This document shows, one piece after another, positions 8,923 to 17,431 of a stretch of 64,000 nt of DNA (positions within the stretch are counted from its first letter, which is position 1; the number at the start of each line of letters is the position of its first letter). The DNA lies in the NCBI GenBank assembly GCA_017430365.1, contig JAFRNC010000005.1, positions 1-64,000 on the forward strand. Direction: 5' to 3'. The notes below the pieces were generated by a model, which saw only the letters and a list, made by a program, of their open reading frames with translations, did no database searches and had not been told where the DNA came from. A program made the position numbers and the translations under genes. The DNA is from Bacteroidales bacterium. Its GTDB lineage: Bacteria > Bacteroidota > Bacteroidia > Bacteroidales > UBA932.

Positions 8923-11001
8923 GTGAAGACAAAACTCTTTTTAAGCCTGCTCGCTGCATGCGCGCTCAGCGCGGCATGCACGCCGCACTGCAGGGTCGTG
9001 TGGTCAGAAGGAGCCACCGATCCGGAAAGCGGCAAGACCGTCCACAGCATGATTATCGAAAACCCGCCGTCCGGGACCGACTGGACAGTATGGTTCTGCC
9101 AGTTCCGTACTCCCGTCACCATGATGGAACCCGTACATGGCAGTATCGAACACATCAACGGGACCCTGTACCGGATTATCCCGACCGTCGACACCAAAGG
9201 AGGGACAATGATCCTCAAATATGAAAGCAGGGCTTTGGTGTCGCAGTGCCGCGCCCCCGAAGGCTTCTTCCTGCAGGAAAAAGGAAAGAAACCCGTTCCC
9301 CTCAACGTTTCCTACAATTTCCAGCCGTGCGAAGATGTAAAATCATTCGAATACACTCCAGTGCCGACGACCGCCTACGACATGATTCCCCGGCCGAAGG
9401 AAATCACCGCGCTTGAAGGCGAGACCCTTCTTGCAGACGCCAAAGTGGAAGAAGTACAGTACGTCGAAGGCAAGCCCACCGGATGGTACCGCATAACCGT
9501 AGACGGAAAGGTCGGAATAGAAGCTTCGGACAAGGAGGGAGCCCTGTATGCCGGAGTGACTCTCGACAATCTGCGCCGCAACGCCAAGGGAGAGAAGATA
9601 TCCAACGGGGTCATCACCGACTGGCCCGACATGCCGTACCGGGGACTGATGCTCGACATAAGCCGCAATTTCACCGGAAAGGAAGACCTGCTGAAACTCA
9701 TCGACCTGCTCGCCCACTACAAGGTCAACCGTCTCCACCTGCACATGGGTGACGACGAAGGCTGGAGGATAGAGATTGAGGGACTTCCCGAACTCACTTC
9801 ATACGGCGCTTTCCGCGGCATCCCCGATCTCCTGGAAGACGGTTCCATAGCCGAGACCGAAGCCCTTGAGCCTTCCTATTCCGGCGCGCTCGACAAAAAC
9901 ACCAGGGCTCCCGGCAACGGATACTATTCCAAGGCCGATTTCATCGAAATACTCCGCTACGCCGACCGTCGCGGTATCAGGGTAATACCCGAATTCGACA
10001 CTCCCGGCCATTCGAGGGCTGCAATCAAGTCGATGGAAAAGATGGCCGCAAGGACTGGCGACGGTTCTTTCCTCCTGTCCGAGCCTGAAGACGAATCGAA
10101 GTATGTCTCGGTACAGGACTATAGGGACAACGCCATCAATGTGGCTCTCCCCTCAACCTACAATTTCATCGAGAAGGTGTTCGAGGGTCTCATTGCCTTG
10201 TACAAGGAGGCTGGCGTGCCCCTGGAGGCGATACATATCGGAGGCGACGAAGTCCCGGATGGGGCGTGGCTCGGCTCGCCCGCATGCCGTGCACTGATGG
10301 AATCAGCCGGACGCACCGACAAGGAGTGGCTCAACGACTATTACGTTGGCAGGGTGCTCGACATCGCCGAGAAGCACGGGGTCAAGATCGCAGGATGGCA
10401 GGAGGTCATGCTTCACCTGGAACCCGCGACCCGTGAAAGGCTCAGGAAGAATCTGGCATTCACCAATATCTGGTCGGTGTCGCGCGGCAAGGAAGGACTG
10501 GCGTACGAGTATGCCAACCAGGGATTCAACGTGGTGCTGTCCAACTCTCCGACCAACTACTTCGACATGGCATACAACTACGGAAAGAAGGAAAGGGGCC
10601 ACTCCTGGACAGGCTACGTGGACGAACGCCGTTCCTTCTCGCTCCAGCCCTACAATCTCTACCGCTCCGTCCGCTGGGACGACCGCGGCGGTATGGTGGA
10701 CATCTCCAAGGCTGACGAAGGCAAGGCCGTACTCCTCCCGCAGGGCCGTCCCAACATCATCGGAGTGCAGGGACAGCTATGGGCCGAGACTATCCGCAAT
10801 TTCGACCATGTGACATACTACCTCTTCCCCAAGGCGCTCGGTACCTTCGAACGGGGCTGGAACGCCACTCCTTCGTGGAGTACGGCTACGGTTTCCGACG
10901 ACCCCGCCTTCATGGACGATTTCAACCACTTCTTCAGCATCGTCACGGACAACGAATATCCGTACTACGAATCGATAGGCGTCTCATTCCACCGGAACTG
11001 A
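8923..11001 (+). CDS. GH20 beta-N-acetylhexosaminidase lipoprotein
   Basis: Removes terminal GlcNAc or GalNAc residues from glycans or chitobiose by substrate-assisted catalysis. The 692-residue protein starts at GTG and has a lipobox (ALSAAC, Cys19). An N-terminal beta domain covers about residues 30-230 and the GH20 TIM barrel follows, with the substrate motif GLMLDISRNF, HLHMGDDEGW, and the catalytic pair Asp442-Glu443 in IGGDEV. It is probably anchored to the outer membrane or periplasm. The stop at 11001 is 1 nt before the next gene, so the two are cotranscribed. Host mucin or N-glycan GlcNAc is a plausible substrate but is not shown by sequence. Confidence 0.93.
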   Translation: MKTKLFLSLLAACALSAACTPHCRVVWSEGATDPESGKTVHSMIIENPPSGTDWTVWFCQFRTPVTMMEPVHGSIEHINGTLYRIIPTVDTKGGTMILKYESRALVSQCRAPEGFFLQEKGKKPVPLNVSYNFQPCEDVKSFEYTPVPTTAYDMIPRPKEITALEGETLLADAKVEEVQYVEGKPTGWYRITVDGKVGIEASDKEGALYAGVTLDNLRRNAKGEKISNGVITDWPDMPYRGLMLDISRNFTGKEDLLKLIDLLAHYKVNRLHLHMGDDEGWRIEIEGLPELTSYGAFRGIPDLLEDGSIAETEALEPSYSGALDKNTRAPGNGYYSKADFIEILRYADRRGIRVIPEFDTPGHSRAAIKSMEKMAARTGDGSFLLSEPEDESKYVSVQDYRDNAINVALPSTYNFIEKVFEGLIALYKEAGVPLEAIHIGGDEVPDGAWLGSPACRALMESAGRTDKEWLNDYYVGRVLDIAEKHGVKIAGWQEVMLHLEPATRERLRKNLAFTNIWSVSRGKEGLAYEYANQGFNVVLSNSPTNYFDMAYNYGKKERGHSWTGYVDERRSFSLQPYNLYRSVRWDDRGGMVDISKADEGKAVLLPQGRPNIIGVQGQLWAETIRNFDHVTYYLFPKALGTFERGWNATPSWSTATVSDDPAFMDDFNHFFSIVTDNEYPYYESIGVSFHRN

Positions 11002-11002
11002 C

Positions 11003-11809
11003 ATGCTGTTCAAGACCCTGACCATCAGAACCGGACAGTTCCTGGCATCGCTCCTTCTGCTTGCAGCCGCCCCAGGCGCCTGCGCGCAGCCGGACGATAC
11101 CGGATGGAATCCTTCCCATGAACAGACGGAAAACGCACCGGTCATGGGTGAGGTGAGCTGGATCGGTACTGACTGTCCCGAGGTGTCGGGCCTCTGCCTC
11201 GCCCCCGACGGCGGGGGCCTGATCGCCGCTTCCGATGAGAAAGGCCTATACCGGGTCACATGGGACGGCGGGACAACCCCTTTCCTCGTTAAATGGCGCA
11301 TGGACTGTGAGGGCGTCACCTTCGATCCGGAAACGGGAGACATCTATTACATAGTCGAAGGACTGCAGCAGGTATGGCGGCTCAAGGCTCCGGAATACGG
11401 CCGTCCGGAAAAAATCTGCACCATCCGCGACGCCGGATACCTGACGAACAGGGGGCTGGAAGGCATAACATGGTTCAGGAACGGTACACTGCTGCTGGGC
11501 AACCAGCGCAAACCGACCCTCCTCATCCGCTATTCGCTCAAGGTCGGGACCCTTTCACAGAAGGAGCTGACCGGGGTTTCCGAAATCGCCGGTCTTTGCT
11601 ACGACCCCATACGCAACACCCTCTGGATCGCCGACAGCGAGCGGCACACCATAAACATGTGCACCCCCGACGGGGAATTGCTTGCATCATGGGCGGTTCC
11701 CTTCATCGACAATGCCGAGGGCATCTGCGTCGACCACGGGCATGGCTGCGTATGGGTCGGCGACGACACCACTTCGAGGATATACAGAATAAGTTTCGAG
11801 AACCTGTAG
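11003..11809 (+). CDS. Secreted SdiA-regulated/phytase-like beta-propeller protein
   Basis: A 268-residue protein with a signal peptide (about residues 1-28, ending GACAQ). Propeller-like blades contain recurrent motifs: VSGLCLAPDGGGL, CEGVTFDPETGDIYY, LEGITWF, IAGLCYDPIRNTLWIADS and AEGICVDHGHGCVWVGDD. This spacing resembles the SdiA-regulated (YjiK) family, whose enzymatic role is unclear; calcium binding and esterase-like folds are known in related propellers. It directly follows the GH20 gene (1-nt gap) and converges on the symporter gene, ending 9 nt from its stop. The substrate and role are not known. Confidence 0.78.
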   Translation: MLFKTLTIRTGQFLASLLLLAAAPGACAQPDDTGWNPSHEQTENAPVMGEVSWIGTDCPEVSGLCLAPDGGGLIAASDEKGLYRVTWDGGTTPFLVKWRMDCEGVTFDPETGDIYYIVEGLQQVWRLKAPEYGRPEKICTIRDAGYLTNRGLEGITWFRNGTLLLGNQRKPTLLIRYSLKVGTLSQKELTGVSEIAGLCYDPIRNTLWIADSERHTINMCTPDGELLASWAVPFIDNAEGICVDHGHGCVWVGDDTTSRIYRISFENL

Positions 11810-11818
11810 CCGGGAACG

Positions 11819-13234
11819 TCACTCCCAGCACTCGAGATCGAGGTCCGGCATGGAATCCCGGCGGAAGACCGGATCCCTGCCGGCCTTTTTCTGCGCCCGG
11901 TAGTCGTCGAGAAGCCGGAAGGCATATTTGCCGAGCCTGACGATCGCGTAGAGGTTGCACGCGGTGAGAAGGGCCATGCAGAGGTCGCCCAGACTCCACA
12001 CCAGGTCAAGACTGGCGATGGCTCCGAAAACAACCACCACACCTCCGGCCAGCAGGCGGTAGATAAACATCACCCACTTCTTTTTCGTAAGGAAACGGAT
12101 GTTGGCCTCGCCGTAATAGTAATTGCCTATTATACTGGAATATGCGAAGAGCATGATGGCCGCCGCCACGAATACGGTGCCGAAACGGCCGACCTCGGCT
12201 TCAAGGGCGGCCTGGGTAAGGGCGATGCCGTTGAGTCCGCCCTGCGTGTCCACACCGCTGAAAAGGATGATGAACGCCGTACAGCTGCAGACCACGAGGG
12301 TGTCGGTAAACACGCCAAGAGCCTGGATGAGGCCCTGCTTCACCGGATGGCTGGTGCTGGCGGTTGCCGCTACGTTGGGTGCGGAGCCCTCGCCGGCCTC
12401 GTTGGAGAAGAGGCCGCGTTTGATTCCGTTCATCAGGGTAGCGCCTATGCCGCCGCCTGCTATCTGACTGATACCGAAAGCATCTTTGAAGATAAGGATG
12501 AATACCTGCGGAATCAGGTCCAGGTGGCGGAAGACGACGTAGAGAGCCAGGACCAGGTAGCCTATGGCCATGAAAGGCACAATGACGCTGCTCACTTTGG
12601 CGATGCGGTGGATCCCTCCGAAAATGACGGTAAGCGAGAGGACTGCCAGCACTATGCCTACTGTCGTCGGATTGAAACCGAAGGCCACGTTCAGGGCGTT
12701 GCAGATGGTGTTGCTCTGGATGGAATTGTAAGAAAGGCCGAAAGTAACGGATATCAGGATTGCGAAAAGCGCCGCCAGCCAGGGTGTTTTGAGTCCCCTG
12801 AGTATATAATAGGCAGGACCGCCTATGAAGGATTCCTTCTCCCGCTTTTTGAAAAGCTGGGCAAGGGTCGACTCCACGAAGGCCGATGCGGAGCCGAGCA
12901 GGGCGATGATCCACATCCAGAAGACCGCGCCCGGGCCGCCTAACGCTATGGCCGTCGCCACGCCGGCCAGGTTGCCGGTCCCCACACGCGTTGCAACCGA
13001 CACTGCGAATGCCTGGAATGGGGAGATGTGCTTCTTGCCGTCGTGCTTCTCGGTGGAGTCGCCGAGCAGCCGGAACATCTCGCCTATCATCCGGAACTGC
13101 ACCCCGCGCGACCTGAAAGTGAAATAGAGCGCGCATCCTATCAGCACGGCGATCAGGATGTAGGTCCAGAGGAAATCGTTCGACGCCGCGACAATGCGGT
13201 TGAGCCATCCGTCGGCAGAAAAAATATCCGGCAT
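11819..13234 (-). CDS. AGCS family sodium:alanine (or glycine) symporter
   Basis: An inner-membrane symporter of 471 residues that imports small neutral amino acids with Na+. The family signature is present: RVGTGNLAGVATAIALGG followed by PGAVFWMWIIALLGSASAF near residues 80-120. About ten to eleven hydrophobic segments are visible, and the cytoplasmic C-terminus is charged. The length is normal for AGCS. It is a monocistronic leftward gene with a -7 box at 13255-13262, divergent from the aldehyde dehydrogenase gene. Alanine versus glycine specificity cannot be decided from sequence. Confidence 0.94.
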   Translation of the reverse strand: MPDIFSADGWLNRIVAASNDFLWTYILIAVLIGCALYFTFRSRGVQFRMIGEMFRLLGDSTEKHDGKKHISPFQAFAVSVATRVGTGNLAGVATAIALGGPGAVFWMWIIALLGSASAFVESTLAQLFKKREKESFIGGPAYYILRGLKTPWLAALFAILISVTFGLSYNSIQSNTICNALNVAFGFNPTTVGIVLAVLSLTVIFGGIHRIAKVSSVIVPFMAIGYLVLALYVVFRHLDLIPQVFILIFKDAFGISQIAGGGIGATLMNGIKRGLFSNEAGEGSAPNVAATASTSHPVKQGLIQALGVFTDTLVVCSCTAFIILFSGVDTQGGLNGIALTQAALEAEVGRFGTVFVAAAIMLFAYSSIIGNYYYGEANIRFLTKKKWVMFIYRLLAGGVVVVFGAIASLDLVWSLGDLCMALLTACNLYAIVRLGKYAFRLLDDYRAQKKAGRDPVFRRDSMPDLDLECWE

Positions 13235-13254
13235 ATCCGTTTAATTGTCAAAGC

Positions 13255-13262
13255 CAAAAGTA
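13255..13262 (-). promoter_or_regulatory. -7 box for the AGCS symporter
   Basis: The complement TACTTTTG matches TAnnTTTG and gives a leader of about 15 nt. Confidence 0.55.
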
Positions 13263-13275
13263 CGAAAAAATACGG

Positions 13276-13283
13276 TATTTTTG
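13276..13283 (+). promoter_or_regulatory. -7 box abutting the aldehyde dehydrogenase start
   Basis: TATTTTTG ends only 4 nt before the ATG at 13288. With a usual 5-7 nt gap to the transcript start, the mRNA would begin at or within a base or two of the start codon (leaderless). Confidence 0.5.
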
Positions 13284-13287
13284 CAGT

Positions 13288-14685
13288 ATGAATATCGAGA
13301 ACACACCCCTTGACAGGCTTGACGCCATACTGGCTTCACAGAAAGAATACTTCCGCAGCGGAGCCACCCTTGACACGGATTTCCGCAGGACTCAGCTGAG
13401 AAACCTGATGACAGCCCTTGAGGCACACGAACGGGAACTGGTCGAAAGCCTTTGGACCGACCTGCACAAATCGGAAGAAGAGGCATTCCTCACCGAGATT
13501 TCAATGGTCAGGGGAGAAATCCGCGAAGCTCTGCGCAACGTGGGGCGCTGGGCGCGCCGTGAACGCAGGCGCACCCCTGTCACCATTTTCGGATCGCGCA
13601 GTTACATCGTCAAGGAGCCGCTCGGCACGGCCCTGATCGTGTCGCCATGGAACTATCCGGTCCAGCTTCTTCTCTCTCCCCTTGTCGGAGCCATAGCCGC
13701 AGGATGCACCACGGTACTCAAGCCTTCGCCCTACGTGCCGGATGTCTCGCTGGCCATAGGGCGTATGATAAGCGACGCTTTCGACGAGAGATATATCGCA
13801 GTGGCACAGGGCAACCGCGAGGTGAACAGCCACCTGTTCAGTCAGAAATACGACCTTATCTTCTTCACCGGCAGTCCCGCACTCGCCCGCACCGTGGCGG
13901 CGGCGGCAGCGCCGAATCTCACCCCGCTCGTCCTGGAACTGGGCGGCAAGAGCCCCTGCATCGTAGGCCGCGACGCAAATATACCCCTCGCCGCCAGACG
14001 CATTGCCTGGGGCAAGACCCTCAACGCCGGCCAGACCTGCATCGCCCCGGACTACCTCCTGATCCATCCCGACGTGAAGGAAGCATTCGTCAAGGCCTTC
14101 GGCGAAGCGGTACGCTCGCTTCACGGGGAGGATATCAAGCAACATAAGCATTATGTCAGGATGGTGCGGGACATTGCGTTCGACAGGGTTTCCGGCTATC
14201 TCAAGGAAGGAACGGTCCGCTACGGCGGAAAAACCGACGCCTCGGAACGTTTCATCGAACCGACGCTCCTCGATGACGTCATTCCCGGCGCCGAAGTACT
14301 TAAAACGGAAATATTCGGCCCGGTGCTGCCCATGGTTACGATAGATGCGGCCGGGAGCACTTTCGCGGACAAGGTCGCAGATTATGTGACATCGCGGGAA
14401 AAGCCGCTGGCACTCTATTATTTCGGGAAAGAGAGCGAAGGATGGGAGATAGTCCGCCGCACTTCTTCCGGAGGATGCTGCATCAACGATACCATCATGC
14501 ATGTGGTCAATCCCAAGCTGCCATTCGGGGGCGTGGGTAATTCCGGAATGGGCCGCTACCACAGCCGGGAGAGTTTCGAGGCCTTCTCCCACAGGAGGGC
14601 TGTCGTCGCATCCCCGACGCTGTTCGACCTGCCGTTCCGCTACATGCCCTACAAATTCTTCAAACTGATAAAAAAGATGATGTGA
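13288..14685 (+). CDS. Aldehyde dehydrogenase (class 3/AlkH-like)
   Basis: An NAD(P)-dependent oxidation of aldehydes to acids, 465 residues. The domain order is that of ALDH: PWNYPVQLLLSPL and GCTTVLKPSP (cofactor binding), FTGSPALARTV, the general base Glu217 in LELGGKSP and the nucleophile Cys251 in NAGQTC. The hydrophobic C-terminus (LPFRYMPYKFFKLIKKMM) is like that of fatty-aldehyde and class-3 enzymes. It is probably cytosolic or membrane-associated. It stands alone between the divergent symporter and the convergent lpxH. The likely substrates are medium- or long-chain or aromatic aldehydes, by family only. The start codon lies almost on the promoter, suggesting a leaderless message. 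Confidence 0.93.
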   Translation: MNIENTPLDRLDAILASQKEYFRSGATLDTDFRRTQLRNLMTALEAHERELVESLWTDLHKSEEEAFLTEISMVRGEIREALRNVGRWARRERRRTPVTIFGSRSYIVKEPLGTALIVSPWNYPVQLLLSPLVGAIAAGCTTVLKPSPYVPDVSLAIGRMISDAFDERYIAVAQGNREVNSHLFSQKYDLIFFTGSPALARTVAAAAAPNLTPLVLELGGKSPCIVGRDANIPLAARRIAWGKTLNAGQTCIAPDYLLIHPDVKEAFVKAFGEAVRSLHGEDIKQHKHYVRMVRDIAFDRVSGYLKEGTVRYGGKTDASERFIEPTLLDDVIPGAEVLKTEIFGPVLPMVTIDAAGSTFADKVADYVTSREKPLALYYFGKESEGWEIVRRTSSGGCCINDTIMHVVNPKLPFGGVGNSGMGRYHSRESFEAFSHRRAVVASPTLFDLPFRYMPYKFFKLIKKMM

Positions 14686-14715
14686 CGCCGGCTCCCTGAA
14701 GAGGGAGATGAGGTC

Positions 14716-15423
14716 CTACAATTCGAAAGTGTCGGAAGGTCCCGTCCACGCCCCGAGGATACGGAGTTCCCCTCCGCTTTCTACCGGGATGCACGCTTTC
14801 CTGTGCCAGTGGCCGAAGATATAACAGTCGATTTTCCTCGTCCGTCCGAAAGAATCCGCAAAACGGTAGATGTCTGTTTCGCGTGTGACCTCCGTGCCTC
14901 CGTCGGGATGGCGCCTGCGGCTGTGGGCGGACCACCGGTTGGCGAAAGCGAAAACCCAGCGGGGCGGAAGCGCCCTCAGCAGGGCTATGCAGGTCTTGTT
15001 GCGGAAGACATGGAAAATGAGCTTCGATTTGGCGTCATGGCTGCCCAGCGTGTCGCCGTGTCCCAGGAAGATCGTCTTGCCCTTCAGCTCGATTATCTTC
15101 CAGGGCTCCTCGACTATGTGCACGCCCAGTTCCTTCTCGAAATAATCGGTCACCCACCAGTCGTGGTTGCCCCGGAAAAACCACACGGGAATCTTCCCGG
15201 CCACATCGGCAAGCGCAGCGAGCACTCTCACTGAACCTCTCGGCACCACGTCGCGGTAATCGACCCAGAAATCGAAGATGTCGCCCATAAGGTAGAGTCC
15301 CCTGACATCTTCCGGAATCGAATGGAGGAAATCGGCGAAAGCGCGTTCCCTGACCCCTCCGGGGTCGGAAGCCGCGCCAAGATGGAGGTCGGCTACAAAC
15401 AGGTATCGGCCGGCATCCTCCAT
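14716..15423 (-). CDS. lpxH: UDP-2,3-diacylglucosamine pyrophosphatase (LpxH-type metallophosphoesterase)
   Basis: Hydrolyses UDP-2,3-diacylglucosamine to lipid X in lipid A synthesis at the inner membrane. The 235-residue protein shows the full calcineurin-like metal set: ADLHLG, GDIFDFW, RGNHDWW, LGHGDTLG and FGHWHR. It is the last gene of the ftsX-DUF3098-uppP-lpxH run and starts 4 nt after the uppP stop. Many Bacteroidetes carry this LpxH-like version. Another UDP-sugar phosphodiesterase activity is possible but less likely, given the envelope operon and the lpxK gene elsewhere in the window. Confidence 0.85.
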   Translation of the reverse strand: MEDAGRYLFVADLHLGAASDPGGVRERAFADFLHSIPEDVRGLYLMGDIFDFWVDYRDVVPRGSVRVLAALADVAGKIPVWFFRGNHDWWVTDYFEKELGVHIVEEPWKIIELKGKTIFLGHGDTLGSHDAKSKLIFHVFRNKTCIALLRALPPRWVFAFANRWSAHSRRRHPDGGTEVTRETDIYRFADSFGRTRKIDCYIFGHWHRKACIPVESGGELRILGAWTGPSDTFEL

Positions 15424-15427
15424 AGGC

Positions 15428-16237
15428 CTAAACCATGGTAGAGATCAGGCAGGCCAGGCCGACGATGGCACAGTAGAGGGCGAACCATTTGAGGCGCGCC
15501 TTCTTCACAATGGCAATCATGAAACGGCAGGCGAAGAGGCCCGAAACGAATGCGGCGACGAAGCCCAGGATAAGCGGCAGCGTCCCCACGGTGCTCTCTC
15601 CGAAACCTCCGCCGACAACGTCCAGGAAGGCTTCCCCGAGGATGGGAACGAGAACCATCAGGAAGGAGAACCGGGCCACCTCGTTGCGGCTTACTCCGCA
15701 GAGAAGGCCGGTAGCGATGGTGGAACCGCTGCGGGAAAGGCCGGGAATGACGGCGACGGCCTGGGCGAGACCCATCCAGAGCGCCGATTTCCAGGTCACC
15801 TTGCCGCCGTTTTCACCTTCGGGCAGCGCCGCACGGCGGGCGGTGATCACCTCGGAGAGGAAAAGCAGCATCGCGGTGACGATAAGGGCAAGCCCCACGA
15901 CCAGCAATCCGCTGCCGAAAATCGACTCGACCTTGTCCTTGAAGAACATGCCGACGATGAAGACCGGAATCATCGAGATGAGGATGAGTATGATATAGCG
16001 GGTCTCGCTGTTCATCTTGAATTTGAACAGGCCGCTGAGGAGTTTCCATATATCTTTCCAGAATACGACTATGGTGGCCAGCACGGTTGCGGCGTGGACC
16101 ACGATCTCGAAACTGAGGTCGGCGGTCTCGATGCCGAAGAGAGCCTTGCCTATGGCGAGATGGCCGCTGCTGCTTACCGGAAGGAATTCGGTAAGACCTT
16201 GCACAATACCGAGGATGATGGCTTCAATTGAACTCAT
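15428..16237 (-). CDS. uppP: Undecaprenyl-diphosphatase
   Basis: Recycles the lipid carrier C55-PP to C55-P for peptidoglycan and O-antigen synthesis; a polytopic inner-membrane protein of 269 residues. The two BacA/UppP signatures are present: [14 protein letters not shown] (17-30, with Glu17 and His26) and [13 protein letters not shown] in the middle. About seven to eight membrane segments are visible. It lies 3 nt after the DUF3098 gene and 4 nt before lpxH in a tight operon, an arrangement common in Bacteroidetes. Confidence 0.96.
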   Translation of the reverse strand: MSSIEAIILGIVQGLTEFLPVSSSGHLAIGKALFGIETADLSFEIVVHAATVLATIVVFWKDIWKLLSGLFKFKMNSETRYIILILISMIPVFIVGMFFKDKVESIFGSGLLVVGLALIVTAMLLFLSEVITARRAALPEGENGGKVTWKSALWMGLAQAVAVIPGLSRSGSTIATGLLCGVSRNEVARFSFLMVLVPILGEAFLDVVGGGFGESTVGTLPLILGFVAAFVSGLFACRFMIAIVKKARLKWFALYCAIVGLACLISTMV

Positions 16238-16240
16238 GGG

Positions 16241-16474
16241 CTATTCCTCCTTCTTGTCTTTGGGTATGCGCATGATGGCGACTATAATCACCACTATGCC
16301 GGCTATGATGACGAGCGGAGCTATTACAAGCCGCCGGAAATTGAACATTTCTGGATTGAACACCGAAGGGTCGGAAGATCCGCCCCCGAGCATCAGGATA
16401 AAGCCGGCGACCATAACCAGAAGCCCGGCGGCTATTATCTTTACGTTTTTTGAAGGCAGGGAGAAATTTGCCAT
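16241..16474 (-). CDS. DUF3098 small membrane protein
   Basis: A 77-residue protein with two membrane segments (about 11-30 and 49-68), a short loop with a conserved-looking FNPEMFNFRR stretch, and a charged C-terminus (RIPKDKKEE). DUF3098 proteins are almost always found between ftsX and uppP in Bacteroidetes, as here, 4 nt after ftsX and 3 nt before uppP. The function is unknown. Constant placement suggests a role linked to FtsEX or carrier-lipid recycling, but that is inference. Confidence 0.9.
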   Translation of the reverse strand: MANFSLPSKNVKIIAAGLLVMVAGFILMLGGGSSDPSVFNPEMFNFRRLVIAPLVIIAGIVVIIVAIMRIPKDKKEE

Positions 16475-16478
16475 GATA

Positions 16479-17357
16479 TCAATAATATAAATCGTCTTTT
16501 GAAATATAAGCCACGCGGCTCACCACCGCAAGGGTGGAAAGTATACAGATTATGACGCCAAGCACCACGGTGCCTGCCATCACGCCCCATACGATACGCA
16601 TGTCGAGCAGGCGCGTCAGCAGGTCGGAGCCCCGGGTCAGCAGTTTCAGGAGGCCGTACAGGAGGCCGCATGCTATCAGTCCGGAAACCACGCCCTGGAT
16701 TACCGCATGCCACACGAAGGGCCGGGCGATGAAGGAGCGTTTCGCGCCGACCAGGCTCATGGTATGGATCGTGAACCTACGGGCGTAGATGTTCAGCCTG
16801 ACGGTGTTGCCGATCAGGGCGAAAGATATGATCAGCAGAAGCACGATGGCTATTCCGAGGATGAGGCTGATACGGCGTAGATTGGAGTTGAGGGTTTCCA
16901 CAAGCGTCTCCTGATAGACAACCTCCTCGACGAAGCGGTGCTGCAGGAGCTGTTCCTTGACCACGCTCAGTGAATCGGGGGTGACGACCCCGCCGTCCAG
17001 TTTGAGTTCGATGGAGATCGGGATGGGGGAACTCTCGAAAACCGAAAGGAAATCGTCCCCGAGCAGGCCTTTCATCTCCTCCGCTCCCTCCTCCTTGGAG
17101 ATGAAGCGGCTCTCCTTTACATCGGGCCGGGCGGCCAGTTCATCGGCCAGGGCGCGCCCCTCTTTCTCGGAAACGGATTGTTTGAGGAGCACGGACACAG
17201 CCATGTTCTCCTTGAACCAGCGGGCCACGCTCCCGGCGTTCGCGGCGAATACCGCGACCCCCGCCACAAGGAGGAGCACCAGCGATATGCTGATGACCGA
17301 AGTGACGTAGGAACGGATCAACCTCTTGTGTACTATATTTTTACCCTTTGATTTCAT
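16479..17357 (-). CDS. ftsX: Cell-division permease FtsX
   Basis: The membrane partner of the ATPase FtsE; the pair controls peptidoglycan hydrolases at the septum. The 292 residues form a cytoplasmic N-terminus, TM1 (about 19-41), an extracellular domain (45-165) and three further TM segments forming the FtsX permease domain. The extracellular domain begins with ARWFKENMAVSVLLKQSVSE, as in FtsX. ftsE is not adjacent, as is usual in Bacteroidetes. It is the first gene of the four-gene operon, with a -7 box at 17373-17380 and a very short leader. Confidence 0.93.
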   Translation of the reverse strand: MKSKGKNIVHKRLIRSYVTSVISISLVLLLVAGVAVFAANAGSVARWFKENMAVSVLLKQSVSEKEGRALADELAARPDVKESRFISKEEGAEEMKGLLGDDFLSVFESSPIPISIELKLDGGVVTPDSLSVVKEQLLQHRFVEEVVYQETLVETLNSNLRRISLILGIAIVLLLIISFALIGNTVRLNIYARRFTIHTMSLVGAKRSFIARPFVWHAVIQGVVSGLIACGLLYGLLKLLTRGSDLLTRLLDMRIVWGVMAGTVVLGVIICILSTLAVVSRVAYISKDDLYY

Positions 17358-17372
17358 TTTCTGGACGAGTTA

Positions 17373-17380
17373 CAAAGATA
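17373..17380 (-). promoter_or_regulatory. -7 box of the ftsX operon
   Basis: The complement TATCTTTG matches TAnnTTTG. The expected leader is only about 10 nt before the ATG at 17357. Confidence 0.55.
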
Positions 17381-17395
17381 ATCATTTTTTTTTGT

Positions 17396-17403
17396 TACCT
17401 TTG
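17396..17403 (+). promoter_or_regulatory. -7 box of the GT5-like/DUF4270 operon
   Basis: TACCTTTG, an exact TAnnTTTG match, with a leader of about 22 nt to the ATG at 17432. It lies 15 bp from the opposing ftsX box. Confidence 0.55.
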
Positions 17404-17431
17404 TATCGAATTTGCCTTAAAACGACTTTAA

